Shown in pieces: positions 1 through 4,391 of a stretch of 5,437 nt of DNA; position 1 is the first letter of the stretch, and each line of letters begins with the position of its first letter. The notes beneath the pieces were generated by a model. It saw only the letters and a program-made list of their open reading frames with translations. It searched no databases and was not told the DNA's origin. Origin of the DNA: Thermoplasmata archaeon (GTDB lineage Archaea > Thermoplasmatota > Thermoplasmata > Thermoplasmatales > Thermoplasmataceae); assembly GCA_021816385.1 (NCBI GenBank), contig JAKAYJ010000084.1, positions 1 to 5,437 of the forward strand, written 5' to 3'. The translations under genes were made by a program, and so were the position numbers.

Positions 1-51
1 TTCATTCAGGTTATTACCTGCAAGATTTTCAATTCCAAGATTAAATGGCAT
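1..51 (-). CDS. Possible 5' end of an unidentified leftward gene (partial)
   Basis: On the minus strand an ATG at 51 opens a frame that stays open to the left window edge, 17 codons reading MPFNLGIENLAGNNLNE. An in-frame TAA lies three codons upstream (58-60), so the ATG at 51 is the first possible ATG start in this frame. An A/T-rich TATA-like stretch (about 71-88, minus strand) sits roughly 25-30 bp upstream, the spacing expected of a leaderless archaeal transcript. No Shine-Dalgarno is visible. Seventeen residues are too few to identify a family, and a chance open frame cannot be excluded. The call rests only on the promoter spacing and the open frame. Confidence 0.35.
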   Translation of the reverse strand, partial: MPFNLGIENLAGNNLNE

Positions 52-70
52 TGGATTGTATCTGAATTAA

Positions 71-88
71 CATAATAATATTATTTAT
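71..88 (-). promoter_or_regulatory. Putative TATA-like promoter for the leftward gene at 51
   Basis: On the minus strand this reads as an almost pure A/T stretch (ataaataatattattatg). Its centre lies about 27 bp upstream of the ATG at 51, so transcription would begin at or next to the start codon. In AT-rich archaeal DNA such stretches occur by chance, so this is only suggestive. Confidence 0.3.
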
Positions 89-234
89 CCCAGGATATCC
101 TTAATTCCTCCATATAATCGCCTTTGTAATAATCACATCTAAAATTCAACAGATTTTTTCCTATCACTATCAATACTAATCTTCACCCATTTTTCACATC
201 GATTAAAAGAATAACCTCCACCCCTGAAATGAGA
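81..234 (-). pseudogene. Possible decayed coding remnant with a one-base frameshift
   Basis: On the minus strand, 234 to 139 reads 31 codons to a TAG (…GGGYSFNRCEKWVKISID…KKSVEF). The neighbouring frame continues with RCDYYKGDYMEELRISWDK and then TAA at 83-81. Removing one base from the T4 run (A4 at 141-144 on the plus strand) would join the two into one 50-residue frame. The composition (Trp, Cys, Gly and alternating charged/hydrophobic residues) is more protein-like than typical AT-rich spacer. There is no ATG at the 5' side and a TAG lies immediately upstream (235-237), so at best this is the 3' remnant of a gene. I do not recognise a family. A chance pair of short open frames is the main alternative. 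Confidence 0.2.
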
Positions 235-290
235 CTATTTAATTTTATTCTAAATAATTGTTTGTGCGCTTTAATATTTGTCTGAATATT

Positions 291-328
291 TGAGATGCGA
301 TGTTGAATTTCGCGTTTAAAGCATCTCA
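291..328. repeat. Inverted repeat TGAGATGC-N22-GCATCTCA in the esterase promoter
   Basis: The arms TGAGATGC (291-298) and GCATCTCA (321-328) are perfect 8-bp complements separated by 22 bp. The spacer ends with GTTTAAA (314-320), a plausible TATA element for a leaderless start at 339. A dimeric or tetrameric regulator bound to both arms would bracket the promoter, so this is a candidate operator. It could also form a weak stem with a long loop if transcribed, but the loop makes that less likely. Confidence 0.4.
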
Positions 329-338
329 CTGAGCATTA

Positions 339-1388
339 ATGAGAATAATTATTCATTCAGGAAGCATTATACTTCCAATGGAAGCAGACCGAATTCATCC
401 CAAGGTATACGACCTTGTGGAGGAAGTTAAAGGAGAGGCAGAAAGGAGGTCTCTGGTTGTTGGAAAGAACATTGAAAATTTAGACAAAATCTCTAACGTG
501 GATGAAAGGGTTGAGAAATTCAAGCAATATTTACTGGATTCTAGAAAATCTTCAGAGGACACTTCAGAATCAGTTGCAGTGCCTGCAGTTGATATCAAAG
601 ATATAGATGATTTATCTCCTGGCACGCACATCAGGGCAAAGGTCTATTCACCAGCTGGGGCAAGAGATCATCTTCCATGCATATATCATATACATGGCGG
701 GGGTCTACTCGTTGGAGGAATAGATGAGGACATAAATAGGATGGCCTTAATTTCAAAGACACTGGACTGCATCATTATGGACATAGAATACAGGCTGGCT
801 CCTGAATTTAAATTCCCCACACCTCAAGATGACTGTTATATTGGATTTCAATACTGTTACAACAATGCTGAGAAACTTGGAATTGATGCTGAAAGATTAT
901 CTGTAATGGGAGAAAGCGCTGGAGGAGGTCTTGCAGCATCCGTCGCTATACGCTCAATCAGGGAAAATGGCCCCCAAATAAGGAACCTTTTTCTTATGGC
1001 ACCGATGCTTGATTACAAGAACAATAGCCTTTCAAGCACACAGTATGATGGTAACTGGCCATTCTGGTCAACATACTATAACAAACTTGGATGGAAAGGC
1101 TATCTTGGTTCACAGGAAGAGGTATCAGAACTTGCTTCTCCATCACTTGCAACTGATCTGGAAGGTTTTCCAGAAACTTATATAGAAGTTGGGTTTGATG
1201 AGGTTTTCAGGGACGAATCAGTTGCATTTGCCAGTAGAATTCTTAACTCTAAGAGAAGGGTGGATCTGCATGTTTATGAGGGCATATTCCATGGTTTTGA
1301 ATATGTGATTCCCGAAGCCGCTTTAACTAAAACTATCCTGGAATATCGATATCTGAAGATGAAAAAGATGATCCATTCCAGAATTTAG
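339..1388 (+). CDS. HSL-family alpha/beta-hydrolase, carboxylesterase / acetyl esterase
   Basis: This is a cytoplasmic ester hydrolase of the hormone-sensitive lipase family, acting on small acyl esters; the true substrate is unknown. Residues are numbered from the ATG at 339. The oxyanion-hole motif HGGG is at 119-122, the family-typical YRLAPEFKFP at 151-160, and the nucleophile elbow GESAGG at 191-196 (Ser193). The acid is probably Asp287 in FDEVFRDE, and the base His318 in FHGFE. The triad is therefore complete and the 349 aa length is normal. There is no signal peptide or membrane segment. The start is uncertain: an in-frame TGA at 330-332 makes 339 the earliest ATG, but the ATG at 378 (MEADRIHPKVYDL…) gives an N-terminus more like relatives and has its own A/T-rich element about 30 bp upstream. 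It appears monocistronic, with 173 bp before the next gene. No direct link to the peptidoglycan genes is visible. Confidence 0.93.
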   Translation: MRIIIHSGSIILPMEADRIHPKVYDLVEEVKGEAERRSLVVGKNIENLDKISNVDERVEKFKQYLLDSRKSSEDTSESVAVPAVDIKDIDDLSPGTHIRAKVYSPAGARDHLPCIYHIHGGGLLVGGIDEDINRMALISKTLDCIIMDIEYRLAPEFKFPTPQDDCYIGFQYCYNNAEKLGIDAERLSVMGESAGGGLAASVAIRSIRENGPQIRNLFLMAPMLDYKNNSLSSTQYDGNWPFWSTYYNKLGWKGYLGSQEEVSELASPSLATDLEGFPETYIEVGFDEVFRDESVAFASRILNSKRRVDLHVYEGIFHGFEYVIPEAALTKTILEYRYLKMKKMIHSRI

Positions 1389-1561
1389 AAATTTAGTTCG
1401 GCCAGCAAAATATAAACATAAACTGTCCACAAAAACTTGCAATTGATTTTAGATTCCATGAGAAAATTTCTATTACTTTTAACCTCTTATTTCCAGGGCA
1501 GTGAAGGCAGGGATTTGACACTCACTAGATATGTTAAATAACCTAGATAAAATGACATAAA
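1389..1561 (+). other. Intergenic region with T-rich tract and decarboxylase promoter
   Basis: This 173-bp spacer holds a pyrimidine-rich, T-rich tract (about 1467-1494) that could serve as an archaeal-type terminator for the esterase, followed by the promoter of the decarboxylase near its right end. No stem-loop of note and no convincing small gene was seen. Confidence 0.45.
1534..1541 (+). promoter_or_regulatory. TATA box for a leaderless decarboxylase transcript
   Basis: TTAAATAA is centred about 24-25 bp upstream of the ATG at 1562, which places transcription initiation at or beside the start codon. The bases just before the ATG (gacataaa) contain no Shine-Dalgarno, in keeping with leaderless translation. 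The element is flanked by two copies of CTAGAT (1525-1530 and 1543-1548), which may be incidental. Confidence 0.5.
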
Positions 1562-2854
1562 ATGGATGAAATCCTGCCACGTTATGCGGAAAACAGAAAT
1601 GGAAATTTATTCTGGGATGGAATTGACGTTTTAAAGGTTGCAAGGGACTATGGAACACCTTCCATCCTTTATTCTGAAAAGATTCTTATTTCTAATTATA
1701 AACGAATAAGAGATGCTTTCTTTAGGTATTTCAAAAATATTTCCATAGATTTTGCAATAAAATCAAATTTCAACCCTTCACTGATCTCCTTACTTGCACG
1801 GGAAGGATGTGGAATGGATGCATCATCATTAAACGAAATTAAAATAGCTCTTGTAAGTGGCGTATCTCCCGATAATATATCATTTACACCAAATAATGTT
1901 ACACCAGAGGAAATGAGATATGCAATAGACAGGAATATAACCATTAACTTTGATTCTCTATCTCAGTTCAGATTGGCAGGTGATCACTTACCAGAAATAG
2001 TGAGTTTCAGGATTAAGATCGATTATGGAAAGGGGGAGTTTCCTGGCATCAAGACGGCAGGCAAGGGTGCTAAATTTGGCGAAATTCCGGAATTCGCATT
2101 ACAGGGATACAGGGAAGCAAAGGAGAAGGGGTGCAGGAGATTTGGAATACATGTTATGGCCGGATCCAATGTTAGAAACGCGGACCACTTCAAATTAGTA
2201 TCTCAAAAGATTCTTGAAGTTGTAAAAAATTTTGAGGAAGAGCTGGGTATAGAATTTGAATTCGTGGACATTGGAGGTGGATTTGGAGTACCATACAGGC
2301 CGGAGGAAGAGGAATTAGACATCATTGCCACTGCAAAAAACATAGCAGAAATATTTACGGCTTTTTACTCTGGAAAAGGTCGACAATTGCCCAGGCTTGT
2401 GATTGAACCTGGGAGATATATAAGTTCCAACATGGGGTTGTTAATCGGGAAGATTACAGATGTGAAAATTCAGGAGTCAAACTTTACAGGTACAGATATA
2501 GGCATGAACCTGCTCATGAGGCCCGCTCTTTACGGTGCTTATCATCATATACTAATAGCAAACAGGATGGATGAGGAAAGAACATTTAAAACAGATGTCA
2601 CAGGGCAAATATGTGAAAATACTGACAGGATAGGAAAGGATATTATATTGCCAGAACCACACACTGGAGATACGGTTGCTGTTTTCAACTGCGGGGCGTA
2701 TACAATGTCAATGGCAAGCAATTACAATGGCAGGCTTCTTCCAAGAGAATTACTGTTCACAGATGGGAAAATTATAACAATAAGGGAAGGGGATAATTTC
2801 GAGGATCTTGTTAGGCACACAAAATTCCATGAAATTGCTAAAAAATATGAGTAG
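1562..2854 (+). CDS. lysA: Fold-III PLP-dependent decarboxylase, diaminopimelate decarboxylase-like
   Basis: The family member LysA converts meso-2,6-diaminopimelate to L-lysine and CO2 in the cytoplasm. The 430 aa span the usual alanine-racemase-like barrel followed by a C-terminal beta domain. AIKSN (65-69) carries the PLP lysine, Lys67. GGGFG (238-242) and EPGR (282-285) are phosphate/PLP-binding motifs. GMNLLMRPALYGAYH (314-328), the CE pair (351-352) and GAYTMSMASNYNGR (378-391) match LysA closely. The odd point is HVMAGSN at 197-203, where LysA normally has HCHIGSQ: Met199 stands in place of the His that stacks on the PLP ring. Related acyl-carrier-linked and exosortase-associated decarboxylases, as I recall, have a similar AGSQ form, so another substrate is possible. 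An in-frame TGA three codons upstream fixes the ATG. The family is certain; the substrate is not. Confidence 0.9.
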   Translation: MDEILPRYAENRNGNLFWDGIDVLKVARDYGTPSILYSEKILISNYKRIRDAFFRYFKNISIDFAIKSNFNPSLISLLAREGCGMDASSLNEIKIALVSGVSPDNISFTPNNVTPEEMRYAIDRNITINFDSLSQFRLAGDHLPEIVSFRIKIDYGKGEFPGIKTAGKGAKFGEIPEFALQGYREAKEKGCRRFGIHVMAGSNVRNADHFKLVSQKILEVVKNFEEELGIEFEFVDIGGGFGVPYRPEEEELDIIATAKNIAEIFTAFYSGKGRQLPRLVIEPGRYISSNMGLLIGKITDVKIQESNFTGTDIGMNLLMRPALYGAYHHILIANRMDEERTFKTDVTGQICENTDRIGKDIILPEPHTGDTVAVFNCGAYTMSMASNYNGRLLPRELLFTDGKIITIREGDNFEDLVRHTKFHEIAKKYE

Positions 2855-2870
2855 CGGCACAATATCTTAC

Positions 2871-2890
2871 GATTAAAAAAATATTTTCAA
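2871..2890. terminator. Shared T-rich terminator between convergent genes
   Basis: The 39-bp gap between the decarboxylase stop and the oppositely oriented YdcF stop contains gattaaaaaaatattttcaa. On the minus strand this gives a T7 run just past the YdcF stop, a good archaeal oligo-T terminator. On the plus strand it gives a shorter T4 run downstream of the decarboxylase. AAAATATTTT within it is self-complementary. Function is inferred from position and composition. Confidence 0.45.
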
Positions 2891-2893
2891 TCT

Positions 2894-3424
2894 TCAGAGA
2901 TATTCCCTGAAATTATTCTCCACCTCTTCTGTAGATCTTCCTCTGATATTTTTCAAAATCATGGAGTCCCTACGGAGTTTTTCTGTTTCACTTTCTCTTT
3001 CCATTGACTCTCCAAAGCAATAACCAGTTCCAATATCATCTATAGAAAATATATTTTTGAAAATATACTCTGATCTCTTCATGTGATAACATGAACTGAT
3101 AATATGAATCTTCTCGTACTCGATTCCATTTCTCTCCAAAAGCAATTTTGAAAAGAATGCGTTTCCGATAGTGGTTCCAGCTTTTTCCTCCATAATTATC
3201 TTTTCTCTGGGGATGCCATATTTCAAAAGTTCTCTTAACATAAATTCAGCTTCTGATATTCCGCATCCCTTCTCCGTGACTCCGCCTGATGGGATTATAA
3301 TTGCTTCTCCATTGAGGGACCTATATAAATTCACTGCTTCTCCTGCCCTACCCTTAAGCTCTTCAGTGGGGGCGCATCCAGATGATCGGCATCCCAGCAA
3401 AATTATCACATTTACAACATTCAT
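2894..3424 (-). CDS. YdcF/DUF218 (SanA-ElyC-YdcF) family protein
   Basis: This 176 aa protein has the Rossmann-like DUF218 fold. Visible family features in order are: strand VNVIILLG (4-11); the basic stretch LKGRAGEAVNLY (23-34); IIIPSGGV (42-49); ISEAEFM (56-62) and YGIPREKIIMEEKAGTTIGNA (69-89); and IHIISSCYHMKRSEYIF (106-122), the usual S-x-YH-x-x-R region. No signal peptide or membrane segment is present, so it should be soluble, unlike the membrane-anchored SanA and ElyC. Biochemical function is poorly defined in the family; bacterial members are linked to envelope traits, and E. coli YdcF has been reported to bind S-adenosylmethionine. It has five cysteines, two close together near the N-terminus (Cys12, Cys17). 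It is transcribed divergently from the NlpC/P60 gene, sharing a 218-bp control region, which hints at co-regulation but does not prove it. The ATG at 3424 is preceded by GTGAG at a 6-nt spacing. Confidence 0.88.
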   Translation of the reverse strand: MNVVNVIILLGCRSSGCAPTEELKGRAGEAVNLYRSLNGEAIIIPSGGVTEKGCGISEAEFMLRELLKYGIPREKIIMEEKAGTTIGNAFFSKLLLERNGIEYEKIHIISSCYHMKRSEYIFKNIFSIDDIGTGYCFGESMERESETEKLRRDSMILKNIRGRSTEEVENNFREYL

Positions 3425-3458
3425 GTTCTTCTCACAGGTTCCTTACTAAAAGTGCTTC

Positions 3459-3470
3459 TTTAATATAATA
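3459..3470 (-). promoter_or_regulatory. TATA box for the YdcF gene
   Basis: The minus strand reads TATTATATTAAA here, centred about 40 bp before the ATG at 3424. Initiation about 25 bp downstream would give a leader of roughly 15 nt. That leader includes GTGAG (3431-3435), which partly matches an archaeal Shine-Dalgarno (GGTGA) at a usable spacing. This gene therefore seems to be leadered, unlike its leaderless neighbours. Confidence 0.45.
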
Positions 3471-3497
3471 CCTTAGTCTTAATTCCATAGGTGTGAT

Positions 3498-3532
3498 GTT
3501 ATCTTTCCAACATTGAAATTAGGAAAGATAAC
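3498..3532. repeat. 11-bp perfect inverted repeat in the divergent control region
   Basis: GTTATCTTTCC (3498-3508) and GGAAAGATAAC (3522-3532) are perfect 11-bp complements around a 13-nt spacer. The arm centres are 24 bp apart, a little over two helical turns. The element lies between the two divergent TATA boxes, about 30 bp from each, an ideal place for a regulator acting on both genes. CCATAG also occurs just outside on each side (3485-3490 and 3532-3537). A transcribed hairpin is less likely, because the element lies upstream of both predicted start sites. Confidence 0.6.
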
Positions 3533-3547
3533 CATAGTGACTCTATT

Positions 3548-3557
3548 GATTCGAATC
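3548..3557. repeat. Palindrome GATTCGAATC just upstream of the peptidase TATA box
   Basis: A perfect 10-bp palindrome ends 4 bp before the TTTATATAA element of the NlpC/P60 gene, where the TFB recognition element sits in archaeal promoters. A protein bound here could compete with or recruit the basal machinery. Short palindromes arise by chance, so this is a candidate only. Confidence 0.3.
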
Positions 3558-3561
3558 TACC

Positions 3562-3570
3562 TTTATATAA
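3562..3570 (+). promoter_or_regulatory. TATA box candidate for the NlpC/P60 gene
   Basis: TTTATATAA is the best TATA match in the region. It is centred 77 bp before the ATG at 3643, so transcription would start near 3592 and leave a leader of about 50 nt. Weaker A/T elements at 3585-3591 (TATTAAA) and 3606-3611 (ATAATA) could give shorter leaders. No clear Shine-Dalgarno precedes the ATG. Confidence 0.45.
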
Positions 3571-3617
3571 TTCCAAAATTCAGGTATTAAAGAGATCAGT
3601 AAGCAATAATAAGTTTC

Positions 3618-3634
3618 ATATCCCTAAGGGATAT
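3618..3634 (+). promoter_or_regulatory. Palindrome ATATCCCT-A-AGGGATAT in the NlpC/P60 leader
   Basis: Perfect 8-bp arms (3618-3625 and 3627-3634) flank a single central base and end 8 bp before the ATG at 3643. At the DNA level this is a compact dyad suited to a dimeric repressor that would block initiation or early elongation. With only one unpaired base it is a poor RNA hairpin unless the inner pairs open. A DNA operator is therefore the better reading. Confidence 0.5.
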
Positions 3635-3642
3635 CTTGCACG

Positions 3643-4332
3643 ATGTATCAGGTACGGATAGGTGTAGGAGATTTAAGAAGTAAGGCAATGTTTGAATCTG
3701 AAAGAGAAACACAGGTAGTTTTTGGAGAAAGATTTGACCTCCTGGAAAGGGGAGACGCCTATTCTTTAATTCAAACCCAGGATCATGTTAAAGGATACGT
3801 GAAGACAAATATAATAACTGAACACACTGAGAAAGCATTCAAGTTAAGAAGATTCCACAGCCACCCAGAAATAAAACTACCATTCGGTTCCTATGTAAGC
3901 AAGGAAGAGGCTGAAAAATACAGTATACCTGATAATAAGCTTATCAGGTTTTCAGACAACAATTTCTCTGTTTGTGATCTTTCCAAGGAGTTTATTGGTG
4001 TACCATACCTATGGGGAGGAACCTCTGAATTTGGTTATGACTGTTCAGGTTTTGTTCAACGGCTTTATAAATTCACAGGTATACAGATTCCAAGGAATTC
4101 TGGGGCACAGAGGGATTTCACCACCACCATTGACAGCTTTGACAACGCAAAACCGGGAGACCTTGTATTTTTCAAGGGTCATGTGGGTCTCTACCTTGGT
4201 GATGGGAACATGATACATGCCAATGGAAATTCTGCAAGCGTGTCGGTGAATAATCTTTTTGATGGAAGTAAATACTCAAAAAGTCTTCATGAAATATTTG
4301 AAAAGATAGGTCGGGTCACAAAAAGCCTGTGA
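3643..4332 (+). CDS. YkfC-like NlpC/P60 cysteine peptidase with N-terminal SH3b region
   Basis: YkfC-type enzymes hydrolyse the gamma-D-glutamyl-diamino acid bond in peptidoglycan stem peptides, and B. subtilis YkfC acts in the cytoplasm on imported muropeptides. Residues 1-60 resemble one SH3b domain (ETQVVFGERFDLLERG at 22-37, GYVKTNI at 51-57). A short second SH3-like or linker segment spans about 66-110, and the NlpC/P60 domain about 112-225. YLWGGTSEFGYDCSGFVQ (122-139) holds catalytic Cys134, GHVGLYLGDG (179-188) holds His180, and NMIHANG (189-195) holds His192, the likely third residue; the 12-residue gap between the two His matches my recollection of YkfC. At 229 aa it is shorter than two-SH3 YkfC proteins. 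No signal peptide is visible, so it should be intracellular. An in-frame TAA (3625-3627) lies six codons upstream, supporting this ATG. The next gene downstream is namZ, also acting on peptidoglycan. Confidence 0.93.
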   Translation: MYQVRIGVGDLRSKAMFESERETQVVFGERFDLLERGDAYSLIQTQDHVKGYVKTNIITEHTEKAFKLRRFHSHPEIKLPFGSYVSKEEAEKYSIPDNKLIRFSDNNFSVCDLSKEFIGVPYLWGGTSEFGYDCSGFVQRLYKFTGIQIPRNSGAQRDFTTTIDSFDNAKPGDLVFFKGHVGLYLGDGNMIHANGNSASVSVNNLFDGSKYSKSLHEIFEKIGRVTKSL

Positions 4333-4391
4333 TTGTTTGCGAGGGAAACAACAAACATTATAATTTAAATTCTTCCTACCAATATGCAGCC
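4333..4391 (+). promoter_or_regulatory. Short spacer with a leaderless promoter for namZ
   Basis: The spacer contains the A/T element ATTATAATTTAAATT (4357-4371). Its centre is about 27 bp before the ATG at 4392, as expected for leaderless initiation, and no Shine-Dalgarno precedes that ATG. A weak inverted pair, TTGTTT (4333-4338) and AAACAA (4346-4351) with a 7-nt loop, lies directly after the peptidase stop. namZ can thus have its own promoter besides any read-through from the peptidase gene. Confidence 0.5.

Larger units (their letters stand above)
52..338. other. Divergent intergenic region before the esterase
   Basis: This 287-bp stretch separates the putative leftward gene from the rightward esterase and carries no convincing intact gene. 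It contains the TATA-like stretch near 71-88, the possible frameshifted remnant at 81-234, a direct repeat of AATATTTG (273-280 and 285-292, a 12-bp period), and the inverted repeat at 291-328. No RNA gene was recognised on either strand. Confidence 0.6.

Noticed and set aside
1..361. TTCATTCAGG occurs at 1-10 and again at 352-361, suggesting a direct repeat or attachment site.
   Set aside because: Only 10 bp match, the first copy lies in a probable coding frame, and no mobile element or integrase lies between them.
1385..1459. A 24-codon minus-strand frame starting at the ATG at 1459 (MESKINCKFLWTVYVYILLA…), resembling a small membrane peptide.
   Set aside because: No promoter spacing or ribosome site supports it, it overlaps the esterase stop, and frames of this length are common by chance in AT-rich DNA.
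3370..3424. The YdcF N-terminus (VNVIILLGCRSSGC) resembles a lipoprotein signal with a lipobox Cys.
   Set aside because: The hydrophobic stretch is only about eight residues, no basic N-region precedes it, and it coincides with the first beta-strand of the DUF218 fold.
3171..3449. Plus-strand open frame of 92 codons across the YdcF gene.
   Set aside because: It is the antisense shadow of a recognisable DUF218 protein and ends inside the divergent control region.
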